The notes: generated by a model not told the origin, from the letters alone. A stretch of DNA of 64,000 nucleotides from Punica granatum (GCF_007655135.1 NC_045133.1:4502376-4566375); one strand, 5' to 3'. Shown: positions 10,864 to 23,756, counted from the stretch's first letter. Numbers and translations are program-made.

Positions 10864-11672
10864 GGGAAAAATATAAAAACCCCCCTGGGGTTTGGAGTCG
10901 GGGCAAGTTGCACCTTGTGTTTATGTTAGGGACAATTAGCCCTCTTGTGGTGTATTCTGTTAGACATAGAAGGTTACGACATAAGTTTTTTTTTTTCATT
11001 TTCAGTCCTCAATCTTTAGTCTTTTAATCATTTTGGTTTTAAATTTTTTTTCTTTTATCATTCATAACCTGAACCTTTTATTTTGTTTCATTCTAGTTCT
11101 ACAAAGAAAATCGAAAGGGAAGGAAGGGTTAGGGCCGCCAATCGGCGATTTCGACCCCTCCACCGAGGTCGCCGGTACCCACGGAGGATGCTGGCATCCT
11201 CAATGGAGAGGTTGGGGTCGCCGATTGGCGGCCCCAACCCTGAATCGATCGAGGATACCCGAATCGACTGGGGACCTCCGACTCAAAGTCCCTGGTCGAT
11301 TTGGGGTTGGGGCAGCCAATCGGCGACCCCGATCCCTCCACCGAGGTCATCGGCGTCCTCTGTGGGTATCAACAACCTCGATGGGGGGTCTTGGTTGCCA
11401 ATTGGCTGCTCCGACCCTAACTTCCCTTTCAATTTTCTTTATAGGACTAAAAGGAAATAAAATGAAAAGTTGAGGATAAGAATAATAAAAAAAAGATTTG
11501 GAACCAAAATGATTAAAAGGCGAAAGATTAAGGACTGAAAATGAAAAAAAAACTAACGTCGTAACCCCTTATATCTAACGGAGTATAATACATGAGGCTA
11601 ATTGTCCCAAACAAAAACACATGGTGCAATTTGTCCCGATCCCAAAATACAATGAGTTTTTGTACTTTTCCC
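10864..11672. mobile_element. Mutator-like element with about 300-bp inverted repeats, 809 bp
   Basis: A 9-bp target duplication TTTTGAGAA (10855-10863, 11673-11681) flanks ends beginning GGGAAAA(A/G)TA(T/C)AAAAAC. The two arms pair from both ends to about 11165 and 11385, so almost the whole element is a large imperfect hairpin. The inner part is GC-rich with repeated GCCAATCGGCGA-like phrases, possibly captured host sequence. No transposase is present. Units 2 and 3 have the empty site in the DYW domain codons for HHFEN. Confidence 0.92.
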
Positions 11673-11706
11673 TTTTGAGAATGACGCTTGTTCTTATCAT
11701 TGGTGA

Positions 11707-14700
11707 AAAGGTTTTGTATGACCACTTCAATCGAGTAATGAGGTATGGTTAGTTTTCCACATAAAAGTCTAGACTATGTGGATATGTTACCCTGTACATG
11801 CTGTGGAAGTCTCACATACAAGTGAATTTTTTTACAAGTGCATTACACGAGAAATCTTCTTTGATAATATTAAAATACATAATACTCGAACGATAGAATA
11901 TATAAGAAAACTCTTTTTTAAAAAAAATACAAATTATAAGTAAATTAACAGTAGCTCTTTTTGGATGGATTTATGGCCATTTCTAATCATAAATTTGTTC
12001 TTACTTTAGTTATAAATAAACAAAATAAAAATAATTAATAATATCTATGAGTCTTATGGCTAAAAAAAGAGCAATGGCCTTTTTTATTATTTATAGCAAG
12101 AATGTTTTTAATTAGAAAAATTACAAATTATGAGTTTCATATAACACCTAGCGTGCAATTACTTTCCTGTCAATTTTAATAGATTTTTCTAATATGGCTC
12201 TAATATTGAAGACATGGCACATGAAAATTTACCAAGGGGACCCCATGGGTATTTAAATATTAAATATTAAATAAAAATTATTAAAGAAAACTAATAATAT
12301 TCACAAAAAATATTCCATTTAATTTCATAATAAAATAAATAAATAATATTAAATTCAATGGAAACTTATATATGTATATATTAATAATAATATTTACATA
12401 CGTGTAACATAAAAAAATATATACAAAATTAACACACTAGTGACAATTCACTATATTTAAATATATGAATCAACTTTTGTATAATTTTACGAAATTATCT
12501 CTATTACCTTCTACTTTATTGAAGAAAAGTAAGCCTTCACAATAAAATTATAAAATTGCTCAAATTTTAAACTCATATATCTTATCTCGCTCCTCCATCA
12601 ATTCACACGTGATCATCTTCCACTCCATTTTTTACTTATTTCTCTTTAAGCCCACTCTATCTCTATCTCAACCTAGGTTGATTTTCTTTTCTTTCACTAA
12701 AAAAATTATCTTTTTCAATTTTTATCACAATTTTTTAATAGCAGAACTATGTAAAATCACACAAGGTATATAATGATGAAAATATAGAGGCAACATTTTA
12801 AACTATGTCTTCTTCCATACTAATTGTCGCGCTGATGCAGAACCTAGTGTATAAATAATAAAAATTTAGTAAGTATGATTAAAAATATTGGATTTTTTTT
12901 AAAAAATGAAAGTAATGCAATTTAAAAAATATTTATTTCAATAAATTTTTTTCCAATTGATATATTTTTCTGACTTGATTTTTCATTTCAATAGAATATC
13001 CTAAAGAAAAAAAATAGAGAAATGCATTTAAATTTTCAATAAAAGTTTACAAAATAATTAATAGAAATATTATTTTCATAAATAGTCTTACAATGACACC
13101 TAGAAATCGAAAATTCAAAAAAATCATACCTAAATCGATCGAAAAATTCCGAAAATTTAAGTCCTTGAGGGTTAGGTTTAATTTTTAAAGAAAAAATTGT
13201 AAGGAAGTTGATCGACTTGATTTTATGCATATATAAATTTATTTTAGTAATTCATATAATATATCATAATTTATACTTAACAAATAAAATAAAAAAATAA
13301 TACACTTTAGATCTCACCTAAGGTACAAAAGTAAATTTAATTTCAGTTGCAAACTGATAAAGTGTATTGATAATCGATATTAGATTTAAATTGGAAACAA
13401 TTTATTTCTCCATTTTTTACACAGTACCTTTAGGGAGCAAGAACGAAAATGTACCTAGAGCTCGTGAAAAAGGACACTGACAGCATGGGGACTTTAAGCT
13501 TGTGCAACATTGTTAGCAAGTGGTGGTATCATACACTACAGTGACAATGGATAAAATGGTGGATGATGTTTGTGGACAAAATAAAACGAAGAGAATAAGA
13601 GTAAAGAGAGAATAAAAAACATGAGATAAGAGAAAACAAAATTAAATAAAAAATAAATTAATTGTACGGTATCTCTTTTCTCTAAAACTCTTCTTCTCTT
13701 CCTTTCTTTTTTATTCCCTCAACTGCGTACTTTTGTGTCCATAGAATCCCATAAAAAATTTGATTGAGACTTTGAAAACAAATTATCGATGACATAATGT
13801 CTAAAATAAATTTTTAAATAAATTAATATTAAATTTGAAAAATTCTTCAAAAATATAATTTTTTTAATCACAAGATATATGTTAGTAACTCATCAGAAAA
13901 TATTCATCTATAAAATAATTTTAAAAAATTCTTAATATGAATTTTGAAAATCCATCGATGTAGATGTAAATAGAAAACATAAGAGATGAGCCGTGAGCAT
14001 TGAATGGAAAAGTTATTTCATATTTTATACGTTTGTTAGAGTGAATATTTATAAGAAAGAATATGCTATGTAGTTTTTATAAGTATGAAAGAGTGCATTG
14101 AAATCGAAATGTCATGAGAAAGAATAAGTATAAGTTGGGTTTTGAAAGTTGGGGAGCGCAATGAGGAGGCTTCATATTAGTTTTTTCCTAATACTTGCGT
14201 TCATAGTTGAGAGTTCAATTGCTTGGTCATTACATTCTTAGCACCCTCATGATTGAATGACTATTTGATTGCTTGGTCATAATGATCATAATAAATTAGT
14301 AATATTAAATAATACATAAGATTCTCGGTTAAATATTAAATATTTTAAATGAAAAAATTTAAAGCTTTTCCAATCGCTAGGGGTTATTAAAAGTAATCTA
14401 AAAATTAAAGAAAAAGTTTTCAAATAAATTGAAGTATTTCTCCATAAAAGTTGAATAAGCTATTCTTTTATTATTTCTCCATAAAAGTTGAATAAGCTAT
14501 TCTTTTATAACCCGCACCAATGCAAGGGCCTACATCTAATTACTTTAAAATGGTTTCATCATATATAATCAAAATAAATTACTTTAACTTGTAGTAATTT
14601 ACTTTGAGTTTTTAGTCATTTATTAATAAATGAAGTGAATTACACATATTTCAAAATAAATTACACAAAATTGAAAGTATATTACACGTATTCTGAAGAT

Positions 14701-14840
14701 GGTGTGACCATTGTATTGAAGGCACTTTAAAGAATCTCCCTTATTTTTCACTATGTGCATCACAATATTAGGAAAAAAGAAAAATAGAGAGATCATATAA
14801 CCCTGAAGAAATATATGCTCTTACTTATCTGGTAGGAGAG
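11707..14840. other. AT-rich 3' region of unit 1
   Basis: About 3.1 kb of AT-rich non-coding DNA colinear with units 2-4. It starts just after the PPR stop with CCACTTCAATCGAGTAATGA and ends at the unit border. No gene seen. The internal join at about 14132 (TTTTGAAAG to TTGGGGAGCGC) is shared with unit 2 and marks loss of the MEE60-containing segment present in units 3 and 4. Confidence 0.7.
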
Positions 14841-15419
14841 ATCCAGTCACCTTTTTACAGATGATGGGCCACTGTGATGGTAGTGGATCGATGGGACACC
14901 ATCGTGTACTTGGCAAACCTCGACCAATTCATCAGGACAATATCTACTCGAATTATCACCTCCTAAGATAAGTCATGGTACATGTGTAGTGATTGAAACA
15001 TTGAATGTTAACTTGACAACTACAGTGGTTACTGCACTAAATGTTAACAAGTGCTCTTGTCTAATATTTGAGTGAGCCATTCTTTTACGAGAAAATGAAG
15101 AAACGTATGATATCTCAAATCATTCCGATCCTTTCATGTGAAATTATATATGCATATCCAGCAATTGTATTTGTCCACTGCACAACATGATAATCGTGAT
15201 ATCATAGTATCTGATACAGACATATACAAATCATAAAAAGAGTATCCAGTTACCGCTGTGTCCACCTAGCGGGACCATCATATTAACAAGACATTAGATT
15301 TCATCTTTGAAAAAGAAGATCCGAATATATCTATTACCTTAATAGAACCAAAAAAAGAAAAAAGAAAAACAAATAAGCAAAAGAGAAAAATGAGAAAGAA
15401 AATAATCCATTGGGTCGTG

Positions 15420-15919
15420 CCTCCCACGCGCTGCAATCCTCACCCAGCATCATCAACCGTTATTTGTGTTAGTACATACAAAAGGAATGCGACGGGTCCT
15501 AGATAGACCTGGTCGGGGTACTTTCGCCCCTGGGTCGGGACTCAGGCCTCGTGGCACGATCACGGCCGTCCAAGCAACATAATTAATGATGATTTGATTA
15601 TAAGAATCATCACTGATCCACCCCTCCATTTCCTTCCCCTTCCCTTTCCTTCCTTTCTGTCCCACCCCATAAACGGAGAGGAAAAAGGGAACGGAGGAAG
15701 GAAGGAATGGTGATTATAAGTAGAACTTGGTGAGCTTCTGTGTTCTTGAATGGATGAAGAAGAACTTCCTGTTGAGCTTGGTGAGCCTCTTGTTTTCCGA
15801 GCTCAAGATTGATCCTTTTTCCGATACCCTTTTTGCTGGTTTCAAGCAATCCTGTTTTTGGTTTGTCTTTGGATTTGCTTTCTTGTCGTTTCTCGCAAGT
15901 GTCTGATGGATGTTTCAAG
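15420..15919 (+). promoter_or_regulatory. Conserved promoter/leader block of gene X, unit 2
   Basis: Counterpart of the block at 1831-2401. It lacks the CTCCAAGTCCAACCAGCCA segment that units 1 and 4 share, and so groups with unit 3. Confidence 0.4.
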
Positions 15920-16918
15920 TTTTGATTTTTTTTTTTTTAATGTGATTTCATGCAAAAGGGAGCTCGGTTTCTGACTCTTCTTCTCAAAGCAATGCATAAA
16001 TCATCGGGCTGATAAATGGGTTGATAAAGGGAACTTAGCTGTGTAGCTAGATAGCTAATTCTTTGCTAGCTAGGGTTTGCTGCGTTTGACTGGATTGGTC
16101 AAAAGGAGGCCCTTTGCACTCCTCAAAAGCCCTTGCCTCCTTGAATTTCCTCATGCGTATCCTCTTGATTTGCGAGCTCATTTGATTCTGGATTTGTTCC
16201 ATTTCTTGGCAGTTTTCTTGCTCTAGAATCTTCGTTTCATTTGGCTCTCCTAAAGGTTGCATCTTGATTTTCTGTTCTTGTTCTAGAAATCTTTCTTCTT
16301 CTTCTTCTTCTTCAATTTTGACTAAAATGAAGAGCTGTATGTGTCTGTAAGGTGCTTGTCTTTCCTACACTTTTGTTAAATTAAGTCTTGGGCAAATTTG
16401 CAGTTTAATTGTTAGCATGGATGAGTATTGTTATTTGGTTTATGTTATGTAGTGTGTGTAATTTTCAGTTGGAAACTGGTCTCAGCTGAAGTAGATGTGA
16501 GTAGATGTGAGCTTCTTTTCCTTTGTTTTTATCTTTAGCTGGAGAGTAAATGCAAATGAAGGTGTTCGATTGATATGTATTTTTTACATTTTAGATTGCT
16601 ATATTGATCAGTCGACTGGTGTGCCTCGATGATTTACAACTCGAGGCTTGAACTACATCGATCTTTTGCAATGGTTTTTTTAATTCCATATGGTCATCAG
16701 AGTCGTGCATTATTGTCCCTCAAAGTATAGCATTTTTATGAAGTTTCTCTTTTTGTGCTTTTCGTTTCTTTGTTTGAATCGTTCTCATAGTTAGCTCATC
16801 AATAAGATGAAACCTTTTAGTTATGAGATGTAACATTTATGCTTGCAAGGCAGAAGGACTTCCAGCAGCCATAGCAATGTCTCTTAAATAACCTTTGTGA
16901 ATTTGTTCTTTCTTCCAG

Positions 16919-17097
16919 GGTGTGCAGACTGTTACTAACGCTTTGGAGTGTCATAATCTGACAGCGAGAGAGAGCACGCTAGTCGGCATCCATGCTTGGA
17001 GACATGGCTGTTTACCAGCGTGCTCTCTTTCGTTGTCATACGATGTGCCTTCCGAGGCAAGATCCACTAGCTCTCCGGTATCATTTCATCTCATCAG
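16919..17097 (+). other. Conserved exon of gene X with candidate start codon, unit 2
   Basis: Acceptor TTCTTCCAG, donor CATCAG then GTGATT. ATG at 17004 opens MAVYQRALFRCHTMCLP and stays open to the donor with the same phase as units 1 and 4. Lys5 of unit 1 is Gln here and in unit 4. Confidence 0.45.
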
Positions 17098-18152
17098 GTG
17101 ATTAATTTTATAATTTCCAATTGGAACTCCTAAGATCATGCACTTTAGTTTATTGTATCTGATTATATATGCATTTCCATTTGTACTATAGCACTCACTG
17201 TGCTATAAGTTTACGGACTTTATTTATTTCAATATTTTCATAATTAAAAGGACCATTTTCATTATGAATGAAGCTTTCAGCGGTTCTAGCCATCTTCAGA
17301 GCTCGACAATTGTTCCTCTCTCCCCACATGTGTTCAAGATATGTTGAGGGGAATCATGTTAATTACATTTGGGTTCTCTTTATCACATCAGAGAAGGAAC
17401 CAATTAGTCGCTTTTTTCCTTTTCTTCTCTACAGTAAAAGAGATAAATAGCATCACAGAAAGAACCAAGCAAGTGTGGAGAATACGTTTGCATATTAACA
17501 CGAGCATATCCCCTTACTATAGCATTCACTACGCCATAGGTTTACAAACCTAATCCGTTTCAATATCTTCTTTGTTCCTCTATCTCTCCATGGAGTTTCG
17601 AAAGATGTGGAGGGTAATCATGTTTCACTAAATTCCACCTATCTCTTATACAATACAACTATGCTAGATTCTCAATTGCACCCGACACACCAGGTCAGAT
17701 AAAAGCGAACATCCACTATTTATAAATTAGAGTAATAAGGGGCCTTTTTCTTCTACTTCTTGGGTTAACATGAAAGCTATACTATTTTGCAATTCATCTA
17801 AGTGCCTTTATCTACTTGGAACATTCATTTGAGCGTTTTATGTATCATGTACCTTTTTGTGTTGCATATACAAGGAAAGAATAAAAATAAATTTATTCCG
17901 GTTCATGATAATTGTTCTCGGTACGATTACGCTCTGTGACTTTTCATTACATGACAAGAAAGATATCTTCTACAGGTGCATTTTATAGTTCATGGTATTG
18001 AATCGATTATGTCTATCTCTAACCATATTGAAATTGAGTTAAATATTGTATACGACTGTTTTCTTGTTGACAACTGTTGTTTTTTGTTATTAGAAAGTTT
18101 CAGATTGTCTTAAAAAAAATTAACTCACAATTTGAGGTTATCTTCAATACAG

Positions 18153-18195
18153 GCACTTTGCTTTGACCCAGACTGACATATTACGAGCCTTTGAG
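18153..18195 (+). other. Conserved 43-nt candidate exon of gene X, unit 2
   Basis: Acceptor CTTCAATACAG, donor GAG then GTGTTTTTG. The open frame reads HFALTQTDILRAFE, with one silent change from unit 1. Confidence 0.35.
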
Positions 18196-19833
18196 GTGTT
18201 TTTGTTCCTCTACTTACTCTTTCTTTCACCTTTTAAGATTGGATGATCTTCCCTTTGTAAGTTTCTTCAGCAAGAACATCAGGGAAATGCTATATTCACT
18301 TTAATTGGCATCGCTGAAGTGATCAAGGGTTAAGATCGCTGGACATGGTGGCTCCTGCTCACTTTTAGTTGACTCAGTGGCCATTAAACCATAGAAGTGG
18401 TTACTTAAAGTGATTATAGAGGATCCTCTTATCTTAGTCTTATCATGAACCACACTTTAATAAAAATGCAAGATATGTGGAAATAAATCAGTGTCATATT
18501 TTACATGGTAACATCACACTTGATGTGAACATAGAAGGATCTTATCTAGTCTGCTGGTTTCAAAAACAACTTCGCAAGGACTTTTCTTGCTCATATTCAC
18601 ACTATGTACTTACATTAGGTTTCTTTTGTGGCAGCAAATAAAAGTAGTGTATGGATATCTATGAAATTTGATATTTATATTAATTAATGTAGAATGAATG
18701 GTCATGATACTTGTTCCCTTGTTGTGGATTGAGTGTCTCTTAGGATAAAGGGAGGGGAGGACCAAATTTGAAGTGAAGAGAAGAAAGACGAGGTCCATGG
18801 TGTTTGATTTTTTTAATTTCATATATCCAATTGCAATTCTATCAATGCCAATCTTTCAAGAATGAAACTTTTATACGTTTTGCAAGAAATGGTTATATTA
18901 TGTAACTCGTAAGTTGATTGTCCTATGTGATCTGTTTTATTATCATTATTTTTTAATTGAAGTCCTACGCGAGTTGAAAATTAGAAATAGAGGATGAAGT
19001 AATTATGTCCGGTATGTAACTGAGTTTTATCCACCAGCCTTTTCATTTCAATTATCTTATTAGGCCATCTTGACTGTAGAACTAGAAAAACTAGATTTTC
19101 GTTTTCCTTTTGTTTAAGGAATCTATTCCCTTGTTATAACATTTTCCTTCTTAAGTTATAACATTTAGACTTCTGCGATCTAGGATTTAAATTTTTGAAC
19201 TTCCGTCAGTTTGAATCTCTGTAGCATTTAAATGTTTCCTGGGAAAAGGCTCGGCTGCTAGGATTTGTATTTTAGATACGGTTGCTGCGGTATTGCTTTC
19301 CTTTTTCGAGCTTCGAATGATTGCTGCCCAATTGTTCTTATAGATTAATTCTTCAATTTTGACATGTATTTTTTTTTTCCAGTTATTTGAGTTTTCTTTC
19401 CTCGGTTGAGGTCTCTTGGATAAGTGGACATTGTGAACATCCTGGATTCTTAACATCATCACAACTTATCCAAAAGGTCGTCTTCTTCGGATTTTAGCAT
19501 GGTGCTCCATTTTTTTGCATGATGTCTGATCTCAATATTGTTCATATGACCCGATTGTTACAGAATATTTGAATCAGAAACCAGCAGGGGCAACTATGTT
19601 GCGGATTCCAGTCCATTACAACTCTGATCAGGATGCATATATTGTGTAGCTCTCTCGTCTTAGAATTTCGACCTTAAAATAGAGATCCCCGACTTGATCC
19701 CATTCTTGCATCAACATGCGAAAACTTCTTGACATCGACAGGCAATCTCACGAAGCATCTTTATTATCTTTGATTGGGATAAATAAAACATCGGACTGAT
19801 ACGGTCGAGATGGACCGTTAGCAATAACTTGTC

Positions 19834-21704
19834 ATGTTGCCCGTCACCACCACCAGGCCGTCATACCGCCCCAAATGTTCGGACAGTAAGCTCGAGAAGA
19901 GCCCTTTAAGTTGAAGAGAGATCCTCTCTTTCTTGAAGATAAGCAAGAACATTGCCCAGATTCATCAAGCACATGCCGAGGTTGTTAAAAAAGGAGTGAA
20001 GCAGGATCCCGTTGTTGCCTTTGAGCTAATCTGGGCTTGTTCCAGCACAGACTCCATCGACTATGCCGGCAAGGTCTTTGCGAAGTTGGAAGCTCCGAAC
20101 GTGTTTCATTTCACCGCTCTGATCGACGGGCACATCTTGTTGGGATTGGTTGCAGAAGCTATTCACTTGTACTATGAGATGGTTGGTGAATTGGTACATC
20201 CTGATAGCTATGTGACTGCTTCCGTCCTGAAAGCCTGCGGGCTCGGATTGGCATTGAGGGAAGGGAGGGAGGTCCATGGGCAAGTTGTGAAACTCGGGCT
20301 TAGCCGGAACCGTGTCGTCGGGATTAATCTCATGGAGGTCTATGGGAAGTGTGGGGTGTTTCAGGACGCGTGGAAGGTGTTTGATGATATGCCCGAACAA
20401 GATGCTATGTTAAGAACGGCCATGATGTCATGTTACTTTGATCATGGGCGAGTTGCGGAGGCGTGTGCTCTCTTCAGCGGGGTTGGGAAGAAGGACATGC
20501 TTTGTTGGACGGCTATGATTGATGGGCTAGTCCGGAATGGGGAGATGTGCAGGGCATTGGAGGTGTTCTGTGAGATGCAGAGGGAGAACATGAACCCGAA
20601 CGAAGTGACAATAGTTTGCGTACTGTCTGCTTGTTCTCTGCAGGGAGCAATGGAGATCGGGAGATGGGTACATTCCTACTTGGGGAAGTTTGGGATTGAT
20701 CTCAATCGGTTCGAAGGTGGTGCTCTGATAAACATGTACTCAAGATGAGGAGATATTGGTGAAGCAAGATGGGTTTTCTGTCAGTTGAGAGACAGAGATG
20801 TGACTACTTATAATGCCATGATCTCAGGGCTTGCTTGGCATGGGAAGAGTGTGGAAGCGATCGAAACCTTCGGGCTGATGAAAACACATGGGCTTCAACC
20901 GAATGGGGTAACTTTTGTCAGTCTATTGAATGCTTGTAGTCATGGAGGTGTGGTTGAATTTGGACTCGACATTTTTGACTCGATGAAAGAATATGGGATT
21001 GAGCCTCAAGTAGAGCATTATGGATGCATGATCGATCTTCTTGGTCGGATAGGTCGACTTGAAGAGGCTTATGCTTTTATGGAGAGCATGCACTTACCGC
21101 CAGACAATATAATGCTGGGATCTCTTCTTAGTGCTTGTAAGTTACATGGGGACTTTGAATTAGTGGAACAAGTGGCTAAGATTTTGATTGGTTGTGCTGA
21201 TTTGGATTCGGGAACTCTTGTTCTCCTTGCTAACCTCTATGCTTCTTTCTATAGATGGGACGAAGCTGCTATAATCCGAGCGAAGATGAAGCAGAGTGGG
21301 ATTCAAAAGGAACGGGTTGTAGCTTCATCGAAGTGGACGGCAATATCCACGAGTTCCTTCTCGGAGATATAAGGCATCCTGAGAGGGATCACATCTACTG
21401 AAAGTTGGAGGAGGTGGACGAAATGTTAAGATCGGAAGGCTACTCTCCTGCAACCAAAAGGGTTTTACACGATCTCCAACAGGCGCTGGCCATCCACAGC
21501 GAGAGGCGGGCGATATGTTTTGGGCTCATATCGACTAAAGCGAAAAGCCCATTGAGGGTGGTGAAGAACTTGAGGGTATATGGTGATTGCCACGAAGTGA
21601 TCAAGCTCATCGGTAAGGTCACCGAGAGAAAAATCGTGGCTAGAGATCGTAACAGGTTTCATCATTTTGAGAATGGCGATTGTTCTTGTAGTAATCATTG
21701 GTGA
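19834..21704 (+). pseudogene. OTP80-like: OTP80-like DYW-class PPR pseudogene, unit 2 (most complete copy)
   Basis: ATG at 19834 starts MLPVTT and is stopped by TGA at 19912, where units 1 and 3 read CGA. The rest is a near-complete PLS-type PPR array with E, E+ and DYW domains ending DCSCSNHW at 21704. Further lesions: TGA at 20746 (the SRCGD motif with Cys changed to stop); 1-bp loss near 21314 that moves the GCSFIEVDGNIHEF part of the E motif out of frame; TGA at 21399 for Arg; 15-bp in-frame deletion near 21478. HSE (21495-21503) is intact, but the first Cys of the CxxC zinc motif is Tyr (VYGDCHE), which would abolish deaminase activity. The C-terminal tripeptide is NHW rather than the usual DYW. 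Compare OTP80 (At5g59200), a chloroplast editing factor; homology is recalled, not computed. Confidence 0.92.
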
Positions 21705-22447
21705 AAAGGTCTTGTATGACCACTTCAATCGAGTAATGAGGTCCAGTTGGTTTTCCACATAATAAGAGTGTGGACTATGTGGATATGTTACCCTGTACAT
21801 GCTGTGGAAGTTTCACTAGTGAATTTGCATGTGCGTTGCACGATAAATCTTCTTTGGTAAAGGTAAAATACATAATACTCGAACGACAAAATATATAAGA
21901 AAACTCTTTTAAAATAAGAAATATATAAATTATAAGTAAATTAATAGTATCTCTTTTCGAATGAAGTTATGTCCATTTCTAATCAAAAATTTGTTCTTAC
22001 TTTAATTCAAAATAAAAAAATAAAAAAATAGTTAATAATATTTAGGAGGGTCGATGGCCCAAAAAAAAGCAAAAGCTTAGCCTTTTTAGTATTTCTAGCA
22101 CGAACATTTTAAATTAAAAAAATTACAAATTATGAATTGCTTATAACGTCTAATGTGCTAGCACTTTCTTGTCAATTTTAATGGATTTTTCTAATATGAC
22201 ACTAATATTGAAGACATGACACATGGAAATTTACTAAGTGAACCCCATGGATATTTAAATATTAAATTAAAAATAAAAATTAATAAAGGAAACTAATAAT
22301 ATTAAAAAAAAATCCATTTAATTTTATAATAAAATAAATGAATAATACTAAATTCAATGAAAACTTATATATGTATATATTAATAATAGTATGTATATAC
22401 GTGTAACATAAAAAAAGTATATAGAACGTTAATGTACTAGTGACAAT

Positions 22448-22520
22448 GGCTGCAACTGCCCTCCTACAACTCCTCCACACTCCCTCCATTATCAGACCTT
22501 CGGTTCTCTTCTCGAGGCAT
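22448..22520 (+). other. 73-bp GC-richer insert resembling the start of a coding exon
   Basis: Unit 1 reads GTGACAATTCACTAT without a break. Unit 2 has about 73 bp between GACAAT and TCACTAT. With the preceding AT it gives ATG at 22446 and a peptide beginning MAATALLQLLHTPSIIRP, then SVLFSRH, which looks like a plastid or mitochondrial transit peptide. No terminal repeats or target duplication beyond one or two bases. Probably a templated repair insert from an unrelated gene. Confidence 0.55.
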
Positions 22521-23756
22521 TCACTATATTTAAATATATGAATCAATTTTTGTATAATTTTATGAAATTATCCCATTACCTTTTACTCTATTGAAGAAAA
22601 GTAAACCTTCACGATAAAACTATAAAATTACTCAAATTTTAAACTCATATATCTTATCTTGTTCCTCCATCGATTCACATGTGGTCATCTTCCACGCTAT
22701 TTTTTACTTATTTCTCTCTAAGCCCACTCCATCTCTATCTCAACCTAGGTTAATTTTCTTTTGTTTCACTAAAAAAATTATCTTTTTCAATTTTCATCAC
22801 AATTTTTTTAATAGCAGAACTATGTAAAATTACAAATGGTATATAATGATGAAAATATAGAGGCAATATTTTAAACTATGTTTTTTTTTCACACTACTCG
22901 TCGCGCTGGTGCAGAATCTAGTGTATGAATAATAAAACTTTGATAAGTATGATTAAAGAAATATTGGAAATGTTTTTAAAAAATGAAATTAATGCAATTT
23001 AAAAGAGATTTATTTCAAGAAAATTTTTCTAGTTGATATATATTTTTGACTTAAATTTCAATAGAATATTCTAAAGAAAAAAATAGAGAAATGCATTTAA
23101 ATTTTTAATAAAAGTTTACAAAATAATTGATAGAAATATTATTTTCATAAATAGTCTTGTAATGACACTCATAAATCGAAAATTCAGAAAAATCAGACCC
23201 AAATCGATCGATAAATTCCGAAAATTTAAGACATTGAGGGTTGGGTTTAAGTTTTAAAGGAAAAAAATTGGAAGGAAGTTGATCGAACTCGATTTTATGT
23301 ATATATAAATTTATTTTAGTAATTCATATTATATATCATAATTTATACATAACAAATAAAATAAAAAAATAATACACTTTAGATCTCATTTAAGGTACAA
23401 GAGTAAATTTAATTTTAGTGGCAAACTGATAAAGATATCAGATTTACATTGGAAGCAATTTATCTCTCATTCTTTTACACAGTACCCTTGGGGAGCATGA
23501 ACGAAAATGAACCTAGAGCTTGTGAAAGAGGACATTGACAGCATGGGGACTTTAAGCTTGTGCAACATTGTTAACAAGTGGTGGTGGCAGGTATTACAGT
23601 GGCAATGAATAAAACGCTAGACGATGTCTGTGAATAGAAGAAAATGAAGAGAATAAGAATAGAGAGAGAAGAGAAACATGGGATAAGAGAAAAAAATGAA
23701 ATAAAAAAGAAATTAATTGTATGATATCTCTTTTCTCTAAAACTCTTCTTCTCTTA

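Larger units (their letters stand above)
8848..11706 (+). pseudogene. OTP80-like: OTP80-like DYW-class PPR pseudogene, unit 1
   Basis: The frame matches a PLS-type PPR protein; from memory the closest Arabidopsis relative is OTP80 (At5g59200), a C-to-U editing factor for chloroplast rpl23. Recognisable phrases are AFELIRACS, FTALIDGH, KDTVCWTAMIDGLVRNGEM and, in the DYW domain, HSERLA (10685 on) and CEDCHE, the zinc-binding HxE and CxxC signatures. The native start is gone; an ATG at 8848 in the inserted DNA is in frame and adds a foreign N-terminus. Lesions: 30-bp in-frame deletion near 9300; TAG at 9652 and 9859; +1 base near 10042; about 153-bp in-frame deletion near 10070; the 1-bp loss near 10234 shared with units 2 and 3; MITE at 10351; TGA at 10817; Mutator-like element at 10864. 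Certainly non-functional as an editing factor. Confidence 0.9.
1036..14840 (+). repeat. Tandem unit 1 of the four-copy array
   Basis: About 13.8 kb, colinear with units 2-4. Order: leader block, conserved exon, 43-nt exon, long non-coding part, OTP80-like PPR pseudogene, AT-rich 3' region. It differs from its sisters by two MITEs (1240-1407, 10351-10600), a Mutator-like element (10864-11672), a 1.08 kb replacement at the PPR start (7870-8952) and an expanded TCT microsatellite. The junction to unit 2 joins the sequence corresponding to about 51640 in unit 4 to the unit start near the motif GATCCAGTCAC. Confidence 0.9.
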
